Assembly (NCBI GenBank): GCA_008015235.1
Contig: SSFF01000005.1
Span: forward strand, 1 to 64,000
Origin: Rhodoferax sp.
GTDB taxonomy: Bacteria; Pseudomonadota; Gammaproteobacteria; Burkholderiales; Burkholderiaceae_C
Length of the DNA stretch: 64,000 nucleotides
Direction of reading: 5' to 3'
Of the stretch, positions 56,144 through 64,000 are shown piece after piece. The notes beneath the pieces were generated by a model that searched no databases, was not told the DNA's origin, and saw nothing but the letters and a program-made list of their open reading frames with translations. Numbering within the stretch: the stretch's first letter is position 1; each line of letters begins with the position of its first letter. A program made the position numbers and the translations under genes.

Positions 56144-57022
56144 TCAGTTGCCCGCGTTCTGCAGCGCAGCAATGCGCTCTTCAATCGGCGGGTGGGTCGA
56201 AAACAACTGGCCAATGCCACCGGCAATGCCCATGGCGGCCACGCTCTTGGGCAGTTCGCCCGGTGTCATGCCGCCCAGACGGGCCAGGGCGTTGACCATG
56301 GGCTGCTTGCGCCCCATCAATTGGGCGGCACCGGCGTCGGCGCGGAATTCGCGCTGGCGGCTGAACCAGGCCACGATGATGGCAGCCACAAAGCCCAGGA
56401 CGATGTCGAGCACGATAGTGGTCACGTAGTAACCGATGCCAGGGCCACTGCTTTCACGGTCATCGCCCCTGCGCAGGAAGCTGTCCACCGCGTAGCCGAT
56501 GACGCGGCTCAGGAACACCACAAAGGTATTCATCACGCCCTGGATCAGGGTCATGGTCACCATGTCGCCGTTGGCGATGTGGGCCACTTCATGACCGATG
56601 ACAGCCTCAATCTCTTCCCGCGTCATGCCGCGCAGCAATCCAGTGGAAACCGCCACCAGGGCCGAGTTCTTGAAGGCTCCGGTGGCAAAGGCATTGGGTT
56701 CGCCTTCGAAGATGCCGACTTCGGGCATGCCGATACCAGCCTTGTCGGCGAACTTGCGCACGGTTTCCACAATCCAGGCTTCGTCCATGTTCTGGGGCTG
56801 TTCGATCACCCGTACGCCCGAAGTCCACTTCGCCATGGGCTTGCTGATGAGCAGGGAGATGATGGCACCACCAAAACCCATCACCAAGGCAAAGCCCAGC
56901 AAGGCGCCCAGGTTCAGGCCATTGGCGGTCAGGAAGCGGTTCACGCCCAGCAGGCTGGCGACCACACCCAGCACGACCACCACAGCAAGGTTGGTCAGTA
57001 CAAATAGAACAATGCGTTTCAT
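56144..57022 (-). CDS. htpX: Membrane zinc protease HtpX
   Basis: An inner-membrane heat-shock metalloprotease that, with FtsH, removes damaged membrane proteins. The M48 protein of 292 residues has membrane segments at about 5-22 and 33-55 and two more in the second half. The zinc motif is HEVAH in [12 protein letters not shown] (about 140), with the third ligand Glu in the [12 protein letters not shown] helix. ATG 57022 is the family start. A CTTGAAA/CCCCTACC heat-shock-type promoter lies 47-74 bases upstream. Confidence 0.97.
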   Translation of the reverse strand: MKRIVLFVLTNLAVVVVLGVVASLLGVNRFLTANGLNLGALLGFALVMGFGGAIISLLISKPMAKWTSGVRVIEQPQNMDEAWIVETVRKFADKAGIGMPEVGIFEGEPNAFATGAFKNSALVAVSTGLLRGMTREEIEAVIGHEVAHIANGDMVTMTLIQGVMNTFVVFLSRVIGYAVDSFLRRGDDRESSGPGIGYYVTTIVLDIVLGFVAAIIVAWFSRQREFRADAGAAQLMGRKQPMVNALARLGGMTPGELPKSVAAMGIAGGIGQLFSTHPPIEERIAALQNAGN

Positions 57023-57069
57023 GGTTTCCTTTTCATATCCGGCCGAAACAGGCGGACTCAGGCGCGAAT

Positions 57070-57096
57070 GGTAGGGGCGGTGCGCCGATTTTCAAG
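57070..57096 (-). promoter_or_regulatory. Sigma-32-like heat-shock promoter of htpX
   Basis: On the minus strand CTTGAAA (57096-57090) and CCCCTACC (57077-57070) are separated by 12 bases, close to the sigma-32 consensus CTTGAAA and CCCCATNT. htpX is a sigma-32/Cpx target in E. coli, which fits. Confidence 0.65.
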
Positions 57097-57122
57097 ATTT
57101 GCACCCTACAGGCCCAGGAAGT

Positions 57123-57893
57123 TTACGGGCTTTGCGGTGCTGGATTTCGTGGCGCACGAAACACTGCGGGGTCGGCATAAAAACCCGGATCGGCATTGTC
57201 CGCCCACCACCCCGGCACCCCCAGCACCGGCAAATGGGCGAAAGGCTTGCTGGCCAGGCGCTCGGTGTTCAGGTCCTGGGCTAACCAGGCGTCCAGTTCC
57301 GCTATGGATTGCATAGCGCTTGGCGCACGGTAGACGTGGGCTGTGATGGCTTTTCGTGGGAAAACCAGCTTCTCGGTGAGGGCATGGCCAAACAGGATGA
57401 TGCGGCTGTTATTCCACAAGGGGCGCAGGCGGTCGAACACCGCGCACCAGTCCTTGTCCACCAGTGCATCCCACAAGGCATCGGGGGCCTGCAGCAGGGC
57501 CACGTTCTCGTCGAACAGGGTCAGGGCGTCGCGCGCCGGGCCGCGCTCGGGGGCAATGCCCAGCGCCGCAATCTGCTGGGCCTGCAGCACATTGAGCCGC
57601 TTCTTGGCCAGCGGAAAGCGCATCCAGCACAGTGCGTTGAAAAAGTCGTGCAGGCCTTCGCGCGTGGGCACGCAGCCAGTCTCGAAGATATGCTGCTCAT
57701 AGGCCTTGCCCGCGGGCAGCTCGGCCTGCGCAATGAAGCGCACCGGGGCCAGCGCCGCTTCATTGAGCACCTGCGGCTGCGGCTGGCCGCCCAACACCTG
57801 CTGTGCCAGGCGTTCCCCGGGGTCACGCCAGAAATCGAGCCAGGGGGCGGACCAGTCGATGTGGTCCAGCGTGACGATTAGGCTAGACGCCAC
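57123..57893 (-). CDS. DUF3025 protein
   Basis: A soluble protein of 256 residues of the DUF3025 family ([33 protein letters not shown] is its signature), found mostly in Betaproteobacteria and of unknown function. The start is GTG 57893, which overlaps the end of pyrC by 16 bases. No ATG is available before the conserved region. The segment [19 protein letters not shown] is encoded by a dispersed repeat copy. Confidence 0.88.
   Translation of the reverse strand: MASSLIVTLDHIDWSAPWLDFWRDPGERLAQQVLGGQPQPQVLNEAALAPVRFIAQAELPAGKAYEQHIFETGCVPTREGLHDFFNALCWMRFPLAKKRLNVLQAQQIAALGIAPERGPARDALTLFDENVALLQAPDALWDALVDKDWCAVFDRLRPLWNNSRIILFGHALTEKLVFPRKAITAHVYRAPSAMQSIAELDAWLAQDLNTERLASKPFAHLPVLGVPGWWADNADPGFYADPAVFRAPRNPAPQSP
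57301..57356 (+). repeat. Dispersed repeat copy 12, antisense inside the DUF3025 gene
   Basis: Starts GCTATGGATTGCATAGC, a perfect 6-bp hairpin with a five-base loop; GCGC near 24-27 and GTGGGC at 36-41, then TGTGATGGCTTTTCG. Antisense frame ATA GCG. Confidence 0.78.
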
Positions 57894-58909
57894 GCCAGGG
57901 CCTCACCGGCCGCCAGGGGTTTGAGCGTGGCCTCGCCGAAGGCAAAGCTTTCAGGCGGAGTCCAGCTTTCGCGCTTCAGGGTGATGGTGCCCTGGTTGCG
58001 CGGCAGGCCGTAGAAGTCGGCGCCATGGAAGCTGGCAAAGCCTTCGAGCTTGTCCAGCGCGCCGGCGGCATCGAAAGCCTGCGCATACAGCTCCATGGCG
58101 GCATGGGCGGTGTAGCAGCCAGCGCAGCCGCTGGCATGTTCCTTCAGGTGCACGGCATGCGGGGCACTGTCGGTGCCCAGGAAGAATTTGTTGGAGCCGC
58201 TGGTAGCCGCCGCCACCAAGGCCTGGCGATGGGTCTCGCGCTTGAGCACCGGCAGGCAGTAGTAATGCGGGCGGATGCCGCCTGTGAAGATGGCGTTGCG
58301 GTTGTAGAGCAGGTGGTGCGCCGTGAGGCTGGCGGCGGTGAATCGGTCACTGTCCGCCACGTACTGCGCGGCTTCCTTGGTAGTGATGTGCTCGAACACG
58401 ATCTTGAGTTCGGGGAAATCGCGGCGCAGCGGGATCAGCTGGGTGTCGATGAACACGGCCTCGCGGTCGAACAGGTCGATATCGGAGCTGGTGACTTCGC
58501 CATGCACCAGCAGCAGCAAGCCCGCCTTTTGCATGGCTTCGAGCGTCTTGTAGGTCTTGCGCAGGTCGGTCACACCGGCGTCGCTGTTGGTGGTAGCCCC
58601 TGCGGGGTAGAGCTTGCAGGCGACCACGCCCGCGTCCTTGGCCCGTGCAATTTCATCTGTGGGCAGGTTGTCGGTGAGGTACAGCGTCATCAGCGGCTCG
58701 AACTGCATCCCGGCGGGCACAGCCGCCTGGATGCGCGCCTTGTAGGCCAGCGCCTGTTCGGCCGTGGTCACGGGCGGCTTGAGATTGGGCATGATGATGG
58801 CGCGGCCAAACTGGGCGGCGGTGTGCGGCACCACGGTGGCCAGGGCGGCGCCGTCGCGCACGTGCAGATGCCAGTCGTCGGGGCGGGTGATGGTGAGTGT
58901 CTGGGTCAT
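57878..58909 (-). CDS. pyrC: Dihydroorotase
   Basis: Cyclises carbamoyl-aspartate to dihydroorotate in pyrimidine synthesis. The homodimeric E. coli-type enzyme has 343 residues. The metal-binding HxH is in [12 protein letters not shown], the carbamylated lysine in [14 protein letters not shown], and further ligands in VHGEV, FEHIT and [12 protein letters not shown] 58909 ([10 protein letters not shown]) is the family start; the frame extends 17 codons upstream into the LysR gene. Confidence 0.98.
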   Translation of the reverse strand: MTQTLTITRPDDWHLHVRDGAALATVVPHTAAQFGRAIIMPNLKPPVTTAEQALAYKARIQAAVPAGMQFEPLMTLYLTDNLPTDEIARAKDAGVVACKLYPAGATTNSDAGVTDLRKTYKTLEAMQKAGLLLLVHGEVTSSDIDLFDREAVFIDTQLIPLRRDFPELKIVFEHITTKEAAQYVADSDRFTAASLTAHHLLYNRNAIFTGGIRPHYYCLPVLKRETHRQALVAAATSGSNKFFLGTDSAPHAVHLKEHASGCAGCYTAHAAMELYAQAFDAAGALDKLEGFASFHGADFYGLPRNQGTITLKRESWTPPESFAFGEATLKPLAAGEALAWRLA

Positions 58910-58917
58910 GGTGGGTT

Positions 58918-59886
58918 CTAAGCGGATTTCGGGGGATGTTGGGCGCACAGGAACTCCCACAGGGTCTGTGCGTTGCGTTTGGGGACGCCATGGACATTGG
59001 CGCTGCTGCGTGAAAGCTCCTGCTTGATCGGACGCTCGCGGTAGACACGCACTTCCATGGCGATCTGCAAGCCCGCCATGCCGGGCGGGATGGCGCTCAC
59101 AAGCCGCTTGGCGCGCAGGTCTTTCTTGACCGCGCTGTAGGGCAAGAAGGCGATGCCGTGGCCTTCAAGTGCCATGGCCTTGAGTCCTTCGGCCATGTCG
59201 GTTTCGTACACCGGCTCCAGGTGCACCTGGGTGGGGGCATCACGCAGTATCAGGCTGACCATCTGCCCCAGGTAGGCCCCGGGCGCATAGCCCAGGTAAG
59301 GCAAGGGCTGGCCGCTGCGGCCGGGCAACTGGTACAGGGGTTGGCCCTTGGCATCGGGCTTGACGTAGGGGGCCAGGGTTTCCTCGCCCAGGATCACCAT
59401 CTCGTAGCGGTCGGCGTCGAGCTGGTAGGGCTGGGACGGGTGGTGGTAGGCGATCAGCAGGTCGCAGCTGCCTTCCACCAGACGCAGCACGGCGTCGTGC
59501 ACGTTCAGCGCAATGAGCCGGCTCTTGATCGGGCCGAACTGCGCCCGCAACTCCGACACCCAGGCCGGGAAGAAGGTGAAGGCCAGGGTGTGCGGCACGG
59601 CAAATTCGATCACATCCTGCCCGGCCGTGGTGTGCACACGCAACATGGTGCGTGTGCTCTGCAAGGCCTGCAGGATCTCCAGCGACTGGCCGTACAGGGT
59701 TTCGCCCGCCGGCGTCAGGCGCGTGGGGTAGGAGCTGCGGTCCACCAAGTCGGTACCGGCCCAGGCCTCCAGCGACTGGATGCGGCGCGAAAACGCGGGC
59801 TGGGTCACATGGCGCAGCTGGGCCGAGCGGCTGAAACTGCGCGTTTCTGCCAACGAGACAAAGTCCTCAAGCCATTTGGTTTCCAT
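58918..59886 (-). CDS. LysR-family transcriptional regulator, HypT/QseD-like
   Basis: A regulator of 322 residues. The winged helix-turn-helix begins [44 protein letters not shown], very like the HypT (YjiE, QseD) subgroup of LysR proteins. The substrate domain covers about 90-300. E. coli HypT responds to hypochlorite; whether this one does is not known. It lies directly upstream of pyrC on the same strand with eight bases between, so it is unlikely to be the classic divergent type. ATG 59886. Confidence 0.9.
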   Translation of the reverse strand: METKWLEDFVSLAETRSFSRSAQLRHVTQPAFSRRIQSLEAWAGTDLVDRSSYPTRLTPAGETLYGQSLEILQALQSTRTMLRVHTTAGQDVIEFAVPHTLAFTFFPAWVSELRAQFGPIKSRLIALNVHDAVLRLVEGSCDLLIAYHHPSQPYQLDADRYEMVILGEETLAPYVKPDAKGQPLYQLPGRSGQPLPYLGYAPGAYLGQMVSLILRDAPTQVHLEPVYETDMAEGLKAMALEGHGIAFLPYSAVKKDLRAKRLVSAIPPGMAGLQIAMEVRVYRERPIKQELSRSSANVHGVPKRNAQTLWEFLCAQHPPKSA

Positions 59887-59922
59887 GGCGGGCGATTATC
59901 GCCGGGGCCGAACGGGCACGGG

Positions 59923-60213
59923 TCAGGACCGCTGCAAGGCGGCGCGGATGCGGGCGATGGTTTCGTCCATGCGGGCGTGCGTGGAAACCTCCAGCCCCAG
60001 GGCGCGCGCGATCTGGTTCACGCGGGCCGGGTTCAGCGGCATGCCACCGGCGTCGATAGCGGCAATGAGGGCCTGCGCCTGGGCACGGTCGGCCTCTGAG
60101 GCCGGGGCATTCACCGACGCCGCGGCAGGTGTGCCTGCGCGAGGTGCCACCACCACACCGTACAGGCGCGACAAGGCCTGGCTGATGCGTGCAGTCTTCT
60201 TGGGGTCCGTCAT
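59923..60213 (-). CDS. Hypothetical protein, 96 residues
   Basis: A small soluble protein, mostly helical, with an Ala/Pro-rich middle. The first 20 residues (KKTARISQALSRLYGVVV) and last 30 (RVNQIARALGLEVSTHARMDETIARIRAALQ) resemble a simple helix-turn-helix-like bundle, but I do not recognise a family. ATG 60213 overlaps the stop of the preceding gene (ATGA), so the two are translationally coupled. It is 36 bases before the LysR gene. Confidence 0.65.
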   Translation of the reverse strand: MTDPKKTARISQALSRLYGVVVAPRAGTPAAASVNAPASEADRAQAQALIAAIDAGGMPLNPARVNQIARALGLEVSTHARMDETIARIRAALQRS

Positions 60214-60815
60214 AAGCTGACGAGTTGCAGGTACCGCTGGCGGGTGGCAGCGGCCACACCGGCCAGCACCTGGTCATAGGATGTCTGGTGGCGTGCCATC
60301 AGGCGGGCACTGGCGGTCGTCTTGGAGCGGCAGAACCAATGGCAGCTGTGTTGCAGCAGAAACAGTTCGGCGCAGATGACATAGGCGCGGTCACGGCGCG
60401 ACAAGCCCTCGGGGTTGGCCATGGCACGCGCTACGCTGTCCGCGTGCAGCTGCAGCGCTTCGCGCATGTCAAAACAGGCCGCGGGCATGAGCTGGGTGGC
60501 AAAGGGCAGGTAGATCGGCCACTTGCCGACCTGGACCAAGGTCGACTGCAGCTTCGAAAAGTCCTGGGCCAGGCGTTGCAACTGCTCTGCCAACTGGGAC
60601 TCCCTTTGCTCCAGGTGATTCCAGAGTTGCTGCTGGCGTTCCGCATCCTTTTCATCCAGCGCACGCAGGTAGCCCTCGCTGAGGTCCTCCATGAGCTTTT
60701 CAATGCGATAGCGACCCAGGTGCGCGCCCAGCAGCGCAATGCGGGCGAACTGCTGTTTGGACTTGACAAAGTACAGCACGGCAAACAGCAGGGCAAGAAA
60801 GGTCAAACTGGGCAT
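60210..60815 (-). CDS. Hypothetical membrane-anchored coiled-coil protein, 201 residues
   Basis: An N-terminal hydrophobic segment (about 3-18, SLTFLALLFAVLYFV) anchors the protein. A long coiled coil follows (about 35-95, with many Glu, Arg, Gln and Leu at heptad spacing). The C-terminal half contains a cluster AELFLLQHSCHWFCRSK with two cysteines and two histidines. The function is unknown. It overlaps the next gene and may form a small membrane complex with it. Starts at ATG 60815. Confidence 0.68.
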   Translation of the reverse strand: MPSLTFLALLFAVLYFVKSKQQFARIALLGAHLGRYRIEKLMEDLSEGYLRALDEKDAERQQQLWNHLEQRESQLAEQLQRLAQDFSKLQSTLVQVGKWPIYLPFATQLMPAACFDMREALQLHADSVARAMANPEGLSRRDRAYVICAELFLLQHSCHWFCRSKTTASARLMARHQTSYDQVLAGVAAATRQRYLQLVSL

Positions 60816-60830
60816 AAGGGTCTCGAATTA

Positions 60831-60885
60831 CTATCAAATGTATAGCTGCTTACGCTGTGTTTTCAAGGGGAAATCCGGATTTTTG
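60831..60885 (+). repeat. Dispersed repeat copy 13, intergenic
   Basis: Starts ACTATCAAATGTATAGCTGC, with a CTAT/ATAG hairpin; TTACGC at 21-26 is preserved, while the 3' half is degraded (AAGGGG for GCGGGC, then AAATCC). It lies between the ABC exporter stop and the 201-residue gene start. Confidence 0.7.
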
Positions 60886-60904
60886 TTACCAAATCCAAAC
60901 TCTC

Positions 60905-62755
60905 TCAGACGGCATCGGTACTCTGCTGCATGGCCCACATGCTGGCATAGCGACCGTTCAGCGCCAGCAAGGCGCTGTGGGTACCGCGCTCGATCACGCG
61001 CCCGGCCTCCAGCACCAGGATTTCGTGGGCATCGACCACGGTGGACAGGCGGTGGGCAATGACCAGCGTGGTCTTGTTGCGCGAAACACCGGCCAGCTCG
61101 GCCTGGATGGCGCGCTCGTTGGCACTGTCCAAGGCGCTGGTGGCTTCGTCGAAGATCAGCACCGGCGGGTTCTTGAGCAAGGTGCGTGCAATGGCCACGC
61201 GCTGCTTCTCACCACCTGACAGCTTCAAACCGCGCTCGCCCACCATGGTGTCGTAGCCTTTGGGGGTGGAGGCAATGAAATCGTGGATGTGGGCCGCCCG
61301 TGCCGCCTGCTCTACCTCGGCGCGCTGGGCGCCGGGTCGGCCGTAGGCAATGTTGTATTCCACCGTGTCGTTGAACAGCACCGTGTCCTGCGGCACGATG
61401 CCAATGGCGCGGCGCACCGAGGCCTGGGTGACGCCACGGATGTCCTGCCCGGCGATGGTGATGCGCCCGCTTCCCGAGCCGTCGGTGTGCGGCGTGACAT
61501 CGTAGAAGCGGTACAGCAGGCGCGCCAGGGTCGACTTGCCTGCGCCGCTGGGCCCGACCACGGCCACCGTCTTGCCCGCCGGCACTTCGAAGCTGACATG
61601 GTGCAGGATCGGTCGGGTCGGGTCGTAGGCGAAGGACACGTCTTCAAAGCGCAGGGCCACGCCCGCTGCGTCGCTGTACTGCAGGTCGGTGGCGCCGGGC
61701 GCGTCAGCGATCTCGCGTTCGCGCTCCATCAGCACGAACATCTTGTCCAGGTCAGTCAGGCTCTGCTTGATCTCGCGGTAGATCACGCCCAGGAAGTTGA
61801 GCGGAATGTAAATCTGGATCATGAAGGCGTTGACCATGACCAGGTCGCCCAGACTCATGTGCCCCTCCACCACGCCCTGCGTGGCTCGCCACAGCATGGC
61901 CACCAGCCCCACGGCGATGATGAGCTGCTGGCCGGCATTGAGCAGGGACAGCGTGGTCTGCGCCTTGAGCCGGGCGCGGCGCAGGCGGTCCAGGCTTTGG
62001 TCGTAGCGGTGGGCTTCAAAGGCTTCGTTGTTGAAGTACTTGACGGTCTCGTAGTTCAGCAGCGAGTCCACGGCCTTGGTGTGGGCCGCAGAGTCGAACT
62101 CGTTGGCCTGGCGCCGGAACTGGGTGCGCCATTCGGTGATCTTGACGGTAAAGAGGATGTACCCCGCCAGTGCCGCCAGAGTGATCCAGACGTACCACAT
62201 GTCGAACTTGGCGCCCAGCACCGCCAGCACCAGCGCCACCTCGATGAGGGTGGGAACGATCGAAAAGAGCGAATAGGAAATGAGCGATTCGATGCCACGC
62301 ACGCCGCGCTCGATGTCACGTGTCATGCCGCCGGTCTGGCGCTCCAGGTGAAAGCGCAGGCTCAGGGCATGCAGGTGTTCGAAGGTTTGCAGCGCAATGG
62401 CGCGCGCTGCGCCCTGCGTGGCCTTGGCAAACACCAGCTCGCGCAGCTCGGTGAACAGCGAAGCGGAAAAACGCAGCGCACCGTAGGCCAGCAACAGCCC
62501 CATGGGCACCACCAGCAAGGCGGCCTGCACCGGATTGACCGCAGGGGCCATGGTGTCGACCAGGGTCTTGAGCAGCACCGGAACCCCAACATTGGCCAGC
62601 TTGGCCGCAATCATCAGGGACAAGGCGGCCGCCATGCGCCACTTGTACTGCCACAGGTAGGGAAACAAACGCCGCAGCGTGGCAGCGTCCGAACGGGGGG
62701 CTGCGGGGGTGTTGTCACCGGCAGGTGCCGGTGCAGATCGACCTTCGGGGCGCAT
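60905..62755 (-). CDS. ABC exporter, Atm1/HMT1-type, fused permease and ATPase
   Basis: A half-transporter of 616 residues: six membrane helices (about 35-320) and an ATP-binding domain. Walker A is GPSGAGKST, the signature LSGGEKQRVAIARTLL and Walker B VLIFDEATSALD. The coupling region LNYETVKYFNNEAFE and IPLNFLGVIYREIKQ are diagnostic of the mitochondrial Atm1 / bacterial NaAtm1 family, which exports glutathione-linked compounds and protects against heavy metals. ATG 62755; 18 bases after the MFS gene, same strand. Confidence 0.93.
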   Translation of the reverse strand: MRPEGRSAPAPAGDNTPAAPRSDAATLRRLFPYLWQYKWRMAAALSLMIAAKLANVGVPVLLKTLVDTMAPAVNPVQAALLVVPMGLLLAYGALRFSASLFTELRELVFAKATQGAARAIALQTFEHLHALSLRFHLERQTGGMTRDIERGVRGIESLISYSLFSIVPTLIEVALVLAVLGAKFDMWYVWITLAALAGYILFTVKITEWRTQFRRQANEFDSAAHTKAVDSLLNYETVKYFNNEAFEAHRYDQSLDRLRRARLKAQTTLSLLNAGQQLIIAVGLVAMLWRATQGVVEGHMSLGDLVMVNAFMIQIYIPLNFLGVIYREIKQSLTDLDKMFVLMEREREIADAPGATDLQYSDAAGVALRFEDVSFAYDPTRPILHHVSFEVPAGKTVAVVGPSGAGKSTLARLLYRFYDVTPHTDGSGSGRITIAGQDIRGVTQASVRRAIGIVPQDTVLFNDTVEYNIAYGRPGAQRAEVEQAARAAHIHDFIASTPKGYDTMVGERGLKLSGGEKQRVAIARTLLKNPPVLIFDEATSALDSANERAIQAELAGVSRNKTTLVIAHRLSTVVDAHEILVLEAGRVIERGTHSALLALNGRYASMWAMQQSTDAV

Positions 62756-62773
62756 CGTGGGTAAAAGGTGTGA

Positions 62774-63988
62774 TTATCGTTTCAGGACATGGTGCTGCGC
62801 CCAGGCCAGCGCCAACACCCCGGCACTGGTCAGGGCCACTACCGCCACCAGGCCGGCCGTATAGCTGCCGCCTACGCTCCAGGCCCAGCCCAAAGCCAAG
62901 GGCGCGGCCGCACGCGCCAGCGCCAGGGGAATGCCCAGCGCACCGTTGAGCGCGGCCACGTGCTGCAAGCTTACATACTGCGCCATGGCCGTGCCTTTGA
63001 CGATGGTGAGCATGCCGTTACCCATGCCGAACAGAAGCACAAAAAGCAGCACCACCGCCTGGTGGGCGGCGCCGAGCCAGGGCGATACCAGCAAGGCCAC
63101 CAGCCCCAGCGGAATGAGCGCCGGAATCAGACGGTTGGCATGGTGCACATCGAGCCGATGCTCGAACAGGTAAAGCAGCACACGCCCGAGTACCTGGAAG
63201 GCTCCAATCAAGGCCGGCACCGCCACCACCCAGGTCTCGGGCAACGCGTGTTCGCGCAGCAGGCTGATCATGTGCGCCGGCAGCGAGGCCGTGGCCGCCG
63301 TCATGAGCACCATGAACACGCCGATCAGGACAAAGGCCCGCGAATGCAGCAACGGCCGCACACCAGCCGCCTGCGGGGCTGCGGTCGGCGCATGGGCGGG
63401 AACCGCCGGTGCTGCGCCCCGCAGCAGCCAGGCATGCAGCGGCGCGCACACCAGCAGGTGCAAGGCGGCCAGCGCCAGCATGGCGTCGCGCCAGCCCCAT
63501 TGGTCCATCAGCCAGGCCCCGGCGGGTATGAACACCGTGCTGGCCAGGCCGCCCAGAAACGTCATCGTGATGATGGCGCGGCGAAAGTCACCCGGAAAGC
63601 GCCGCGTGACCACGGCAAACACCGGGCTGTAGAGCACGCAGGCCATGGCCGCGCCCAAGCCGATCCACAGTGCATAGAACCCGGCTGCCGAATCGACCAC
63701 CCGGTGCAGCCCCAGACAGGCTGCGGCCAGCAGGGAGCCCAGCACCATGACACGACGCTCCAGCCCACGGTCGATCCAGCGCCCCACCGGATAGGCCAGC
63801 AAGCCCTCCACCAGCAATGCCAAGCTGAAGGCCAGCGACATCTGCACCCGCCCCAGTCCCAGATCGCGCTCCACCGGCTCCATGAGCAAGGCAAAGGTGT
63901 AGAAGATGCTGCCCCAGCTGATGAGCTGGGCCAGCGAGAGCCAGAGCACCCAGCCCGGGCGGTAGACAGCATGGCGCGCGGAATTCAC
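62774..63988 (-). CDS. Major facilitator superfamily transporter
   Basis: A twelve-helix transporter of 404 residues. The MFS loop between helices 2 and 3 is visible as YPVGRWIDRGLERR, with the matching half near residue 250. The start is GTG 63988, twelve bases before the window end; an ATG further up is out of frame. No substrate can be assigned; the fold is of the uncharacterised YfcJ/MFS_1 type. Probably co-transcribed with the Atm1-type exporter. Confidence 0.88.
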   Translation of the reverse strand: MNSARHAVYRPGWVLWLSLAQLISWGSIFYTFALLMEPVERDLGLGRVQMSLAFSLALLVEGLLAYPVGRWIDRGLERRVMVLGSLLAAACLGLHRVVDSAAGFYALWIGLGAAMACVLYSPVFAVVTRRFPGDFRRAIITMTFLGGLASTVFIPAGAWLMDQWGWRDAMLALAALHLLVCAPLHAWLLRGAAPAVPAHAPTAAPQAAGVRPLLHSRAFVLIGVFMVLMTAATASLPAHMISLLREHALPETWVVAVPALIGAFQVLGRVLLYLFEHRLDVHHANRLIPALIPLGLVALLVSPWLGAAHQAVVLLFVLLFGMGNGMLTIVKGTAMAQYVSLQHVAALNGALGIPLALARAAAPLALGWAWSVGGSYTAGLVAVVALTSAGVLALAWAQHHVLKR

Positions 63989-64000
63989 GCAGCCATTGTC

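Overview
The window is a gene-dense, GC-rich chromosomal segment of a betaproteobacterium, almost certainly Burkholderiales and most likely family Comamonadaceae (Rhodoferax/Polaromonas/Acidovorax type). This rests on gene order (accC-accB, the complete dcw cluster, hslVU-STAS-dksA-cobW-xerC-dapF), a fused MurE-MurF ligase, a histone-like protein ending in LNPQAAWPFP, and a DksA with a long Lys/Ala tail. I see no insertion sequence, prophage, CRISPR array or tRNA. It is a core-genome region whose interest lies in regulation and in a dispersed repeat.

Layout. 1-7.5 kb: end of a histone H1-like protein, a zinc-ribbon protein, prmA, accC, accB, a TlpA-type thioredoxin, an unknown protein, and mpl on the opposite strand. 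7.5-19 kb: aroG behind a Phe/Tyr/Trp-rich leader peptide and attenuator, tldD, an oxidoreductase, rodA; then on the plus strand yqiA-like, an RNB ribonuclease, a TonB-like protein, mtgA, a PlsC-like acyltransferase, a CdsA-like protein and ruvC. 19-37.6 kb: the whole division and cell-wall cluster on the minus strand, mraZ-rsmH-ftsL-ftsI-murEF-mraY-murD-ftsW-murG-murC-ddlB-ftsQ-ftsA-ftsZ-lpxC plus a 57-residue membrane protein. Most junctions overlap by 4 bases. It starts from a promoter carrying four 10-bp-spaced MraZ boxes. 37.8-50.6 kb: hslVU, a STAS protein, dksA, a CobW GTPase, an rRNA methyltransferase, xerC, a DUF484 protein, dapF, a metallo-beta-lactamase-fold protein, an RluF-like protein and a CBS protein. 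50.7-64 kb: rnpB, cysK, a cupin, a FAD protein, an Lrp regulator divergent from a Zn alcohol dehydrogenase, htpX behind a sigma-32-like promoter, a DUF3025 protein, pyrC, a LysR regulator, two unknown proteins, an Atm1-type ABC exporter and an MFS transporter.

The genes join up mainly around the envelope: precursor synthesis (MurC-G, MraY, DdlB, DapF), recycling (Mpl), polymerisation (FtsI, FtsW, RodA, MtgA), division (FtsZ/A/Q/L), lipid A (LpxC), phospholipid (AccBC, PlsC-like, CdsA-like) and envelope proteolysis (HtpX). Two results stand out. The first is a complete ribosome-mediated attenuator in front of aroG (8717-8851). The second is a family of 13 copies of a gap-free element of about 57 nt, scattered over the window in both orientations. 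Eleven copies lie inside or at the end of protein genes, ten of them in one fixed reading frame per orientation, like the palindromic elements inserted into genes of Rickettsia.
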